This document shows, piece after piece, positions 18,699 through 26,203 of a DNA stretch of 40,719 nucleotides. The DNA is from Mycobacterium attenuatum. GTDB lineage: Bacteria > Actinomycetota > Actinomycetes > Mycobacteriales > Mycobacteriaceae. The stretch covers positions 1-40,719 of the forward strand of contig NZ_UPHT01000178.1 of the NCBI RefSeq assembly GCF_900566085.1. The letters run 5' to 3'. Each line of letters starts with the position of its first letter. Positions within the stretch are counted from its first letter, which is position 1. The notes below the pieces were generated by a model. That model was not told where the DNA came from, did no database searches, and was given only the letters and a program-made list of their open reading frames with translations. Made by a program: the position numbers and the translations under genes.

Positions 18699-19720
18699 GG
18701 CACTGCCCGCTCGGCATCGGGTACGTACTTGTCGGCGAGTCCCGCGGTAATTTCAAATAGCCGCAGCCGCGACTTCTTCTTTAACTCGTGGACCGTATCG
18801 ATGATTCCGCCTTTAGCCAGATGCGGGTCGAACGGCATTTCCTCTACGATCGCACCGACCTTGGTAAACCGTTCGGTCAAGTAGGCCAGCGCGTCCTTGT
18901 CAGTGACGGCATCGGTGTGATTGATGATGACGGTGCTGTGCGAAACCAGTTCGTGATACCCCTGCGACCGCAGGTAATCCACCGCCCGCAACACCGGCCG
19001 GGAGCGGTCCGCCGTGATCCCGGAGACGAATACCAGGGTGTCGGTATTCTGCAGCACCGGTTTCATCACTTCGTGCTCCAAGTCGGCGGAGGTGTCGACA
19101 ATGATCACGGTGTGGGTTCGCCGGAGCCGGGATAGCACACCGGAGAACATTGCCGGGACCAGCGGTCTGGGCTGGTCCGATGTCCGATTTCCGGCCAGCA
19201 CATCAAGGCCCACCGTGTTTTGCCCGAGGTATTCGCGAATGTCCGCATAACCTTGGACGTCGGTGTCGTTGATGATGGCCGAGTAATCGCCCGGCGGAGA
19301 CTCGTCGATACGGTCCGCCAGGGTGCCGAAGCCGGGCACCGCGTCGATAGCGATCACGTTATCCGGCCGGCATTCACGGAAGACGCCGCCGATGCAGGCA
19401 GCCATCGTCGTCACCCCTACCCCGCCCTTGCCGGAGACAACCGTGATGACATATTGGCGACGAATATGACGACGGATACGGGCCTGTAAATCGCGATAAT
19501 GACGTTCACGAGGCGATTCGCCGGGGTTAATATTTTGAAATGACGCGGTGTAGATGAATTTGCGCCAGCCTGAGCCCGGCGGAATCTTTCGCGGGGCGGC
19601 CAGATCGGTAATGCGCATTGTGTCGGATACCGAATCGCGAAAGTTGCGTCGCGCCGACGGATCCCCCCGGCCGAACGCACCTTCGTCTGACATATTCGGG
19701 TCATTCCAAGGGCTCGTCAC
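18695..19720 (-). CDS. EspI-like ParA/MinD ATPase of ESX-2
   Basis: The 341 residues equal Rv3888c. After a ~90-residue polar N-terminus comes a SIMIBI ATPase: VVSGKGGVGVTT (~94-105; deviant Walker A with Lys in KGG, the usual GKT replaced by GVT), AIDAVPGFGTLADR and VIIVDTSADL. It corresponds in position and fold to ESX-1 EspI but lacks the long Pro-rich N-terminus. The role in ESX-2 is inferred from EspI, a regulatory ATPase. The Val in place of the second, P-loop Lys of Walker A may weaken nucleotide hydrolysis. Starts at GTG 19720 (family length); ATG at 19693 is an alternative. Confidence 0.9.
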   Translation of the reverse strand: MTSPWNDPNMSDEGAFGRGDPSARRNFRDSVSDTMRITDLAAPRKIPPGSGWRKFIYTASFQNINPGESPRERHYRDLQARIRRHIRRQYVITVVSGKGGVGVTTMAACIGGVFRECRPDNVIAIDAVPGFGTLADRIDESPPGDYSAIINDTDVQGYADIREYLGQNTVGLDVLAGNRTSDQPRPLVPAMFSGVLSRLRRTHTVIIVDTSADLEHEVMKPVLQNTDTLVFVSGITADRSRPVLRAVDYLRSQGYHELVSHSTVIINHTDAVTDKDALAYLTERFTKVGAIVEEMPFDPHLAKGGIIDTVHELKKKSRLRLFEITAGLADKYVPDAERAVP

Positions 19721-19732
19721 GACGGCGATGCT

Positions 19733-19738
19733 AACATA
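19733..19738 (-). promoter_or_regulatory. Possible -10 box before the ESX-2 ATPase gene
   Basis: The 92-base gap 19721-19812 is unusually AT-rich for this locus. On the minus strand TATGTT (TANNNT) ends 12 bases before the GTG start, which would give a very short leader. No ribosome site is visible before the GTG, consistent with leaderless-type initiation. There is no clear -35 box. Confidence 0.3.
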
Positions 19739-19812
19739 ATTCGTGATTCCACGTTTGCCTCGTACAGTGGACCCTTAGCTGCGTAAACGTTAATATTCGC
19801 GGCCAATGTAAT

Positions 19813-20643
19813 TTAGACCACACGTCGGTAGGAGTACCACTCATCACCGGCGGGCAAGCGCCGGATGAGACGCTGCACCGCACCACCGATGTCACTTCGC
19901 GAACCGGGCGACAGTACCTGATAGCGCCGCCGTCCTGACATCACAGTTTCCACGCAGATACGACCGGCCGCGGTATCGATGATGGTTACTGCGGTATCGC
20001 CGATGAGTGTGCGCGCAGTTTTTTCCGGACCGACTCCGGCCTGCAGCGCCACGATGGTCGCCTGCGCGGAACGGGCGGGATCGGCGGCCATGGTGACGAC
20101 CTGCAGCTGGTCGGCATCCAAATATTGGCTCAGCAGAAAGGATCGCAGGCTGGCAGCGTCGCGCACCGACGCCAGCAGTTCTTCGGTATCCACGGTGACC
20201 GGTCGCAGTCGGGCCACTTCAGCTACGCCGCACAACCTTTCGACCTGACCCACAACCAGCTCACCGGCCGTGGTCTCGTCGTTGGCAATGCCGGCGGGGT
20301 AAAGCCGCACCGCCTCGCCGTGGCGCTCCAACACCACCCACCAGCATGCGAATCGGCAGATCGCAGCGCGTGTCGGCTCCAGGCCGGGCACCCCGATTGT
20401 TACCAACAACCCCAGGTCGCGCCGCAACAGCACGGTCAGCCATTCGCGGATCATCGGGTCGACGTTGCCGGCTTGGTCCAAAGCGCCCGCCGCTCGAAGC
20501 TCGGCGACGACCGGGTGACGTAATGCGCGCTCGGCTGTGTCCAGCCGCGGCAACAACGGCCGCAATCCGAGCTCCGGGCATATCTGTTCCACCCCGGTGA
20601 CCGCTTGCAAAGCCCACAAGCCGTCGACCGTCGTTGTCAGCAT
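19813..20643 (-). CDS. espG2: EspG2, PE/PPE-specific chaperone
   Basis: The protein has 276 residues, as in Rv3889c, when started at ATG 20643 (MLTTTVDGLWALQAVTGVEQ); the open frame upstream runs through the hairpin gap and is not used. The EspG fold (ESX secretion-associated protein EspG family) binds the tip of PPE proteins in the cytosol and delivers PE-PPE pairs to their own ESX system; the expected client here is PPE69-PE36 of the same operon. The C-terminus RRLPAGDEWYSYRRVV is typical of the family. Confidence 0.93.
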   Translation of the reverse strand: MLTTTVDGLWALQAVTGVEQICPELGLRPLLPRLDTAERALRHPVVAELRAAGALDQAGNVDPMIREWLTVLLRRDLGLLVTIGVPGLEPTRAAICRFACWWVVLERHGEAVRLYPAGIANDETTAGELVVGQVERLCGVAEVARLRPVTVDTEELLASVRDAASLRSFLLSQYLDADQLQVVTMAADPARSAQATIVALQAGVGPEKTARTLIGDTAVTIIDTAAGRICVETVMSGRRRYQVLSPGSRSDIGGAVQRLIRRLPAGDEWYSYRRVV

Positions 20644-20672
20644 GCCGTTTTCACCTCTATCTAGAAACAGAA

Positions 20673-20710
20673 GGTGGGGCATACGCGCAGCCTTGCGCGT
20701 TTGCCCCACC
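20673..20710 (-). terminator. Strong hairpin between esxC and espG2
   Basis: The arms 20673-20688 and 20695-20710 pair at 15 of 16 positions around a six-base loop (AGCCTT). There is no T-tract. The hairpin starts 55 bases after the esxC stop and ends 29 bases before the espG2 start. It could be a partial terminator, an attenuator, or a 3' stabiliser of the esxD-esxC message. Confidence 0.7.
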
Positions 20711-20765
20711 CCACTCCGGACCCACGTCCGCGGGCACATCCGGCGCCCTTGCGACGGACCTGGGC

Positions 20766-21053
20766 CTAGAACAACCCTGCGATCGCCTGGTCGGTTCCGA
20801 GCGCGTTGTCCAGCACGTGGCTGGTGGTAGATCCGTGCTGACCCACCGTCTCGATGAGGCCCTGCAGCCCGGACAGCATCTGCGCCTGAGCGTCGAAGAA
20901 CCCCTGCGCACCGTGACCCGCGAAAAACTCCTGCAGCGCGTTCGTCTTGTTCGCGGTGTCTTCGTGAATCTCGTGCAGCTGGCCGGCACGCGAACCAACA
21001 TCCGTGGCGAAGTCGGAAACGGCTCCCGGGTTATAAGTGATCTGGTCTGACAT
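20766..21053 (-). CDS. esxC: EsxC, WXG100-family ESX-2 substrate
   Basis: The 95 residues match Rv3890c. It is a small helical-hairpin protein of the ESAT-6/WXG100 superfamily. The turn reads AGHGAQGFFDAQ, so the canonical Trp-x-Gly is replaced around Gly-x-x-Gly. It is expected to pair with EsxD and be exported by ESX-2. The ATG is preceded by GGAAGGAAAG. Only 48 bases separate it from esxD. Confidence 0.95.
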   Translation of the reverse strand: MSDQITYNPGAVSDFATDVGSRAGQLHEIHEDTANKTNALQEFFAGHGAQGFFDAQAQMLSGLQGLIETVGQHGSTTSHVLDNALGTDQAIAGLF

Positions 21054-21101
21054 CGTTGACTTTCCTTCCGAAGCGGTGAGTGGACTAGGGGTAGCGATAG
21101 G

Positions 21102-21428
21102 TCAGGATCCGTGCCCGCCGCCGAACAGGGCCTGGAATGCGGTTTGGGAGTCGGCCTCGTGTCCCTCCATGAGGGCCGCGGCCTGCGTGAGGCCTTCGGC
21201 GAGGCGCGTGCCCCCCGTCAGGACCTTGTTCAACTCATTGGTAATCTCGCTGGCGGTCGCGTGGGAAGCAACCACGCCCGCACCTGACCAGGTCGCCGGG
21301 TTCATCACGTTCTCCTGGTTTGCCAGGTAGCCCTGTGCGATGGCCATGGCGTGCTCCATGTTCGCCTGAATATCGTGGGCGGTACTGCGCAGCATCTGCG
21401 GTGTTACCTGGATCGTGTTGTCTGCCAC
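21102..21428 (-). CDS. esxD: EsxD, WXG100-like partner of EsxC
   Basis: The protein has 108 residues (107 recalled for Rv3891c). The GTG at 21428 (VADNTIQVTPQML) is chosen because GGAGAAGGAGAAAG stands just upstream. It has a helix-turn-helix with the WXG-type turn NPATWSGAGV near residue 45. It is expected to form a heterodimer with EsxC, the gene after it. Confidence 0.94.
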   Translation of the reverse strand: MADNTIQVTPQMLRSTAHDIQANMEHAMAIAQGYLANQENVMNPATWSGAGVVASHATASEITNELNKVLTGGTRLAEGLTQAAALMEGHEADSQTAFQALFGGGHGS

Positions 21429-21484
21429 GGGACTTTCTCCTTCTCCGGTGAGCCGTTTCGCCCTGAATATCGGGCATGTCGCGA

Positions 21485-21513
21485 AGTTTATGGCCGCTGT
21501 GCCGACCTGTCGA
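21485..21513 (-). promoter_or_regulatory. Candidate promoter of esxD-esxC
   Basis: On the minus strand TCGACA (21508-21513) is separated by exactly 17 bases from TAAACT (21485-21490). The -35 matches TTGACA at five of six positions and the -10 fits TANNNT. It lies 56 bases before the esxD GTG, between PPE69 and esxD. Confidence 0.5.
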
Positions 21514-21532
21514 TTCACCCTGTGTGCTGGGC

Positions 21533-22735
21533 TTACCTCCGGTAATCGACGACTCGCACCGTCGCTGGCTGCTCGGACTTGCCGTGGGATCCGCGATGAC
21601 CCCCACCTGCATGACCAACCGGCATACCTCCCATAGGAGCCCCGCTCATCGCGGTCGTCGTCGGCGGACGGACCACCTCGGCGCCTAACGCCCCGCTGGG
21701 CCGCAGACCCACCGGCCGGCCGCTGGATCCGGACTCGAAGGCACTGACCGGACGAGTGAAGCTGGTCGCGGACATACCAGCGCTACCGAGGGAGGCGCTC
21801 CCGCCGCCGGCTCCGACCGACGCCTCGGTCGCGGCGGCCCCAGCGGCGGCCGAAGCCGCGGAGGCGCCTGGCGCCGCACCGGCCATGCCGAGAGCGCCGG
21901 GATTGGCAAACATGCCCATCATCGACTGCAATGGCTGCATGGCGCTCATCGGTGCTTGCATCAGCCCCGCGGGAGCCTGCAAGGCCTGGGGGACCGCTTG
22001 CATCATTGACTGGATCGGCTGCATGAACGTGCCGATTTGGTTGCCGAAGTTTTCGCCGGCCGACGTCGATTGACCAGCGCCGCTCGTCCCCGCTTGCACG
22101 CCCTGGTAGGCGGACCGCATCCCGTCACCGGCCGCGGCTTCCGCAGCCGCCTGCCCGACGGCCGAGGCCGCCTGGGCCGGCGCTGCCGGCGAGGCACCCA
22201 TGGTCGCCACCGGGGGCGGAATTGCCAGGCTTTCAGTCAACCCGGCCAGGATCGCACCGTAACTCGCGCCGACCGCCGAATTGTTCGGCCACATCACGCC
22301 GAAATACTCCACATCCAAGGACACAATTCGCGGCGTCAGCGCCCCCAACACAATGGGATTGATGCCGTTGTCAAAGCCCCACTCGTCGCGGTTCTCCATG
22401 CACTCGGGGGCAGGGCGCATGGCACCGTAGGCAGACTCGAATGCCGTGATAGCCGCCGACACCACCGCCGGCTTGACGTCTACCCAGCCGGCTAGACCGT
22501 GCAGGGAGGCATTGAGCATGGTCACGTTAAGCGCCGAGGCCGCCGAGCCGAGACCAAGCCAGCTAGCCGCGGTCGCGGCGGTGTTGATCGCCGACGCGAT
22601 ACCCGAAGCGTGGTGGCTGGCGCCCACAGCGGCCCAAGCCGCTTGGTTGGCCACATGCGTGGCAACTCCCGTTCCCGCCTTGAGCAGCAGGTCGTTGGCC
22701 TCAGGTGTTCGCGCAGCCCATCCTGGATCGGGCAT
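21533..22735 (-). CDS. PPE69: PPE69, ESX-2 PPE protein
   Basis: The protein has 400 residues (399 recalled for Rv3892c). The N-terminus MPDPGWAARTPEANDLLL carries TPEAN in place of the PPE motif. Residues ~1-185 form the helical PPE domain with AGWVDVKPAVVS. A Met/Gln/Pro-rich middle (MQPLQSMMGMFANPGALGM) and a Gly/Ser tail follow. It lacks the SVP or MPTR repeats of larger PPE families. It starts six bases after the PE36 stop, the standard PE-PPE pair order, and should be recognised by EspG2. Confidence 0.94.
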   Translation of the reverse strand: MPDPGWAARTPEANDLLLKAGTGVATHVANQAAWAAVGASHHASGIASAINTAATAASWLGLGSAASALNVTMLNASLHGLAGWVDVKPAVVSAAITAFESAYGAMRPAPECMENRDEWGFDNGINPIVLGALTPRIVSLDVEYFGVMWPNNSAVGASYGAILAGLTESLAIPPPVATMGASPAAPAQAASAVGQAAAEAAAGDGMRSAYQGVQAGTSGAGQSTSAGENFGNQIGTFMQPIQSMMQAVPQALQAPAGLMQAPMSAMQPLQSMMGMFANPGALGMAGAAPGASAASAAAGAAATEASVGAGGGSASLGSAGMSATSFTRPVSAFESGSSGRPVGLRPSGALGAEVVRPPTTTAMSGAPMGGMPVGHAGGGHRGSHGKSEQPATVRVVDYRR

Positions 22736-22741
22736 GCGCGC

Positions 22742-23047
22742 CTATCCGCCCAAACCCGCTGCCAGGGCGCGTTCCGCCTCGGTGCTCACGGACACGCCCG
22801 AGGCGAGCCCCTGTGCCCCCGCGAACAACCCGCGTTGGGCAGCGTGCTCAGCTACCACACCCAGGTAGCCGCTTCCGCAAGCGTTGAGCGCCGCCGAGAA
22901 CATCGCGGAGTCAGGGTCACCACCCATGGGCGTCGTCCCCAGCAGGGCCGGCGCAGCTGTCGAGGCTGCCGCCTCGGTTTCCGCGCTGATTGCCGACTCG
23001 GCACCCGCCGATGCCAAAACTGCCTCTGGTTGCACAGACCAAACCAT
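22742..23047 (-). CDS. PE36: PE36, ESX-2 PE protein
   Basis: The ATG at 23047 (MVWSVQPEAVLASAGAESA) is set by GGAGGGTGAAC directly upstream; the longer open frame is not used. The product has 101 residues with the Pro-Glu at 7-8 and the two-helix PE domain, ending in a YxxxE-like signal (YLGVVAEHA). My recollection of PE36 in M. tuberculosis is 77 residues, ending near RGLFAG; here ~24 more residues follow (AQGLASGVSVSTEAERALAA). It pairs with PPE69. Confidence 0.93.
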   Translation of the reverse strand: MVWSVQPEAVLASAGAESAISAETEAAASTAAPALLGTTPMGGDPDSAMFSAALNACGSGYLGVVAEHAAQRGLFAGAQGLASGVSVSTEAERALAAGLGG

Positions 23048-23094
23048 GTTCACCCTCCGAATGCTGTCCCCGCAGTGAGACGTGTTGATCAATG

Positions 23095-23100
23095 AGTCTA
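23095..23100 (-). promoter_or_regulatory. Possible -10 box before PE36
   Basis: The 212-base gap 23048-23259 separates the inserted module from PE36. On the minus strand TAGACT (TANNNT) lies 47 bases before the PE36 ATG; no clear -35 box. A separate promoter here would make sense because the module interrupts the operon. Confidence 0.25.
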
Positions 23101-23259
23101 GTGCGAGTCGGATGATCGCGTATTCACAAGTTGCGCCGGCACAATCTGGGGCTTCAGAGCTCGGCGGCCAGGCGCCGCGTAGGTTCCGCCGCGGCGACCG
23201 TGGGCCGGCCTCACAGCGACGAACCACACGGGCCGTTGAGGTGGCCGGCCGGCTCCGAA

Positions 23260-23640
23260 TCACAAGGTGCCCGCTGAGTGTGCCCAATTCGCGAGCAATG
23301 GTCCGACGAAATACGCCGCGATAGAAAGGGGTAGCCCCACCAACACCCACTGCGCACGCCACCGAAAGGCCGCGATCAGGACGACAGGCATTACCGCCGC
23401 CACTACGGAACAGATGAGTGCAATGAACGGAAGGGTCAGTGCCCAGTGCTGGCCGTGGGCTGTGCAAATTTCGCGTGCATCATCGCCATGGCAGTTGTCA
23501 CCGAGCATCGTCGCCGCGATCAGCCACATCCAGGAAGCCAGCGCCGCGATCGACGAGAGGACACCAATCGATCCGGCATACGCAGCCAGATGGAGTCCGC
23601 GCCGATCTCGGGGCTGGGAATTAGCTTCTGGGGGTGCCAC
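23260..23640 (-). CDS. Small membrane protein of the Rv2542-like module
   Basis: The protein has 126 residues when started at GTG 23640, five bases after the lipoprotein stop, with AAGAAG upstream. It has four hydrophobic segments: YAGSIGVLSSIAALASWMWL, ALTLPFIALICSVVAAVMP, a third around VLIAAFRWRAQWVLVGL, and IAAYFVGPLLANWA. An extracytoplasmic loop holds two Cys (DNCHGDDAREICTAHG). Function unknown. In M. tuberculosis the lppA-lppB pair is followed by a small membrane gene (Rv2545), which is the basis for the family link. Confidence 0.78.
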   Translation of the reverse strand: MAPPEANSQPRDRRGLHLAAYAGSIGVLSSIAALASWMWLIAATMLGDNCHGDDAREICTAHGQHWALTLPFIALICSVVAAVMPVVLIAAFRWRAQWVLVGLPLSIAAYFVGPLLANWAHSAGTL

Positions 23641-23645
23641 AACGA

Positions 23646-24203
23646 CTACTTCTTGTCTCGCGGCAGCCGGCACCCGGTATACCCCGAGACTACGAGGTTG
23701 CCCCGATACCCGACCTTGATGAAGGCGCCGGTCGGACCGGAAAACCACACATCGTGATCGCCGGGCCGGTCCTTGATGACCTGCACGTTGGTGACGCCGA
23801 TTTTGGCAGCGGCCTGCTTTGCCGCCTCAACGATCTTGGTCCAGTCGGTTTCGGAAACCGACACCCGCACAGCAACTGCATCCGGCAGGAAATGTCGCTT
23901 ACCATCGGTTTGCTCGTAAGGTTGCTGGCAGTTACCGGTAGAGCCTTCGTCAAGCGTTTCCCAGATGATCGACGGAATAATCTTGCTTGCGGCCGTAGTG
24001 ATCTCATTCATGACGTCCTGCACCTGAACCTTGGTGTCCTCGAACGAGGGCAAGGTCTTGAGTTCAGCAAGAGCGTGAGCTGCCGCGCTCGGTGGGGTGG
24101 GTGCGTCGGGATTTTCCACGTGACATCCTGTTGCTGCTAGTGCGATCGCGGTCATCGCGGCGCTCAGCAGGCCGCTGCGTCCGCGGTCGAGGTGTGTGTT
24201 CAT
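23646..24203 (-). CDS. LppA/LppB-like lipoprotein
   Basis: The protein has 185 residues. The signal peptide (MNTHLDRGRSGLLSAAMTAI) ends in the lipobox ATGC, so Cys ~27 is the predicted lipidated residue. The mature part has conserved-looking blocks WETLDEGSTGNCQQPYEQTDGK and GPTGAFIKVGYRGNLVVSGYTGC, as in the LppA family of mycobacteria. It starts ten bases after the hydrolase stop. Expected location: outer face of the cell membrane. Function unknown. Confidence 0.85.
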   Translation of the reverse strand: MNTHLDRGRSGLLSAAMTAIALAATGCHVENPDAPTPPSAAAHALAELKTLPSFEDTKVQVQDVMNEITTAASKIIPSIIWETLDEGSTGNCQQPYEQTDGKRHFLPDAVAVRVSVSETDWTKIVEAAKQAAAKIGVTNVQVIKDRPGDHDVWFSGPTGAFIKVGYRGNLVVSGYTGCRLPRDKK

Positions 24204-24213
24204 CTGGCCGTGT

Positions 24214-26157
24214 TCACTTGATTGCCTTGTCGCCCAGGCCCGCGACTATCGCAGCGATGTTGTACCCGGTGGTGCGGGGCAGGTTGTTGCTGCCCCGGCG
24301 CGGGTAGTCGCTATGCCCGTGCGCTCCCTCCAAACTCAGAGTGCCGCCGTGCCCGTCGGACACCGTGGCCGGCCCGGTGGCCAGCCGAGTGAAGTTCGGA
24401 TTCGTGGCCGGGTTGGGTCCGAAGTCCCCGGTGTCGGTGGCGTCGGCGCCGAACCCGAGGAGCGCAGCCAGCCCGGAAGGCAGACCGTGCACGATGGCCT
24501 TGCTGTTGTAGGTCCAATGGATCGGATCATCAGGGGTTTCCATGGCATAGACATGCCCGGCGTTCAGATGCAGTTGCTGCGGCGTGGACGCTTCGATTCC
24601 TGGCGAGCCGTAGAAGAGGGCGTCGCTGACGCCGTGGTTTCCGGGTTCTTGTAAGGCCAGCCCCATAGTCAATGAGCCGTAGGAGTGCCCGATCGCGGTC
24701 AGGTGAGCGGGGGCGCCCTGGTGGGCGACACCCAACCCGTCATCAAAGCGGGCCAGATCGTGGGCGCCGGCCTTGGCGACGTCGTCGTGGCTGACACTCC
24801 AGATTCCCGCAATAGAAGCACCGACATCATCCCAGCCGGGAACCTGCGGTGCGTCGTAGCCAACCCACGCTATCGCCGACACCGAATCATGCTCGTGCCC
24901 CGGGGTGAACCTCAATTGCCTCAGAGCCTCAGTCCTGAGGTTGGTCGCCTCCTCAATCATGCCGCCGATGCTGCCGCGCACGGTGGTGTTCAGCCCTGGC
25001 GCGGTCACCGATACGTGGGTAGCCGTGTCAGGGTCGCCGACCGCAATGGCCGCCCGGGCCTGACGGCCGTTCTTCGTGTCGAGAAGCAGCAGTTTCCTGT
25101 CCGCACTGCCTTTGACGGCTCGATCGACCGCCTCTAGATCCGGCAGGTACTTAGCTTGGTTACGCGCAGCGTCATATTGGCGATGCCAGGCCTCGTAGGA
25201 GAGGCGGTCGTCGAAAATTGCACCTGGCCTGTTGGGGTGGGGGATGTTCTTCCCCGCCGCCCAGTCGGGATGCTGAGCCCGCAATGCGTCGGCCTGGGCG
25301 GCGGCGGCTTGGGAGCGCGTCAGTTCATCGGCAAGCGCTAGCCGGTTGTAGTGGTCCCGGTCGACTGCTGGCATGCCATCATGGTTGCCGATGTTGTGGT
25401 CTTGGCTATAGAGCCAGTCCTTGTCTTCCGGAGTGAGGCGGCCCCACAGATCGGCAAACTGCTTGGGATCCTCCGGCAACGGCTGTGGCAGCGGGGGACG
25501 ATTCGAGGGCTGTTCGCCCGGCGCTTGCGGCGCATCCAACGCTTGGATGGCCGCCGGCTCATACCCATCCGTGCGCAGGTTGACCAATGATTTCTCCAGA
25601 GTGTCTGCGTAACCGCTGCGTATTGACTCCAGCTGGCCCACAGTGGCCTGGGTGTCGTTGATCGCTCGCTCTTCAAGAGCAGAGATGAGGGCATCCAGTG
25701 CGGATAGGTCAGCGGCTGTGAGATGGATGCTCTTCTCAAGCCCCAGCGCTTCCCCAATTTCGTTGTCAAGCTGCTGGAGCTGGGCCTCCAGCGTGGAGAT
25801 CTGCCCGCCGGCGGATCGCTGCGCCTCGGCCAAAGCGGCCGCGATGTTTTCTACGTCCACCCCGATCTTGGGCAGCCGCAGAGACTGAGCACCCAGTGAC
25901 TGAGTTACCCGCTGCACTTCGGCGGAGTCATTGATTGGATGGTCGCCACTTTCCCGGTTCCACGCCGCTTCGAAGCGGCGACGCGCGTCGGCGAATGCGG
26001 CATCCGCCTCGGCGGCACATCGGCCCGCGTCGTGAAATGCTTGCCCCAGGCTCGAAATCTGCGCCGGACGGCCAACTTGGACGCTGTTGTTAATCTCCCA
26101 GGGGTCGCCCCCGGCCTCCGCAATCAGGAGCGGGACACTTATGTGCCGGAGCTGCAT
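24214..26157 (-). CDS. DUF1023 alpha/beta hydrolase with ESX-like helical N-terminus
   Basis: The protein has 647 residues. The ATG at 26157 (MQLRHISVPLLIAEAGGDPW) follows GGCGG and lies 46 bases after the eccC2 stop. Residues ~1-280 are helical, with heptad-like stretches (ISTLEAQLQQLDNEIGEAL), like the N-terminal part of WXG100-type secreted toxins. The C-terminal DUF1023 domain has the nucleophile elbow GHSYGS near residue 486, then METPDDPIHW and AHGHSDYP, which supply candidate Asp and His. Substrate unknown. It resembles the Rv2542 type but is longer (403 aa recalled). No signal peptide is visible; export by ESX-2 is inference from context. Confidence 0.85.
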   Translation of the reverse strand: MQLRHISVPLLIAEAGGDPWEINNSVQVGRPAQISSLGQAFHDAGRCAAEADAAFADARRRFEAAWNRESGDHPINDSAEVQRVTQSLGAQSLRLPKIGVDVENIAAALAEAQRSAGGQISTLEAQLQQLDNEIGEALGLEKSIHLTAADLSALDALISALEERAINDTQATVGQLESIRSGYADTLEKSLVNLRTDGYEPAAIQALDAPQAPGEQPSNRPPLPQPLPEDPKQFADLWGRLTPEDKDWLYSQDHNIGNHDGMPAVDRDHYNRLALADELTRSQAAAAQADALRAQHPDWAAGKNIPHPNRPGAIFDDRLSYEAWHRQYDAARNQAKYLPDLEAVDRAVKGSADRKLLLLDTKNGRQARAAIAVGDPDTATHVSVTAPGLNTTVRGSIGGMIEEATNLRTEALRQLRFTPGHEHDSVSAIAWVGYDAPQVPGWDDVGASIAGIWSVSHDDVAKAGAHDLARFDDGLGVAHQGAPAHLTAIGHSYGSLTMGLALQEPGNHGVSDALFYGSPGIEASTPQQLHLNAGHVYAMETPDDPIHWTYNSKAIVHGLPSGLAALLGFGADATDTGDFGPNPATNPNFTRLATGPATVSDGHGGTLSLEGAHGHSDYPRRGSNNLPRTTGYNIAAIVAGLGDKAIK

Positions 26158-26203
26158 CCCGCCGCCTGCGACTCCGAGGCGCTGCCTTCCATCCCGGTGA
26201 CTC

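Noticed and set aside
22742..23467. 241-codon frame as a longer PE36
   Set aside because: The N-terminal 140 codons have no PE features; a strong ribosome site precedes the ATG at 23047.
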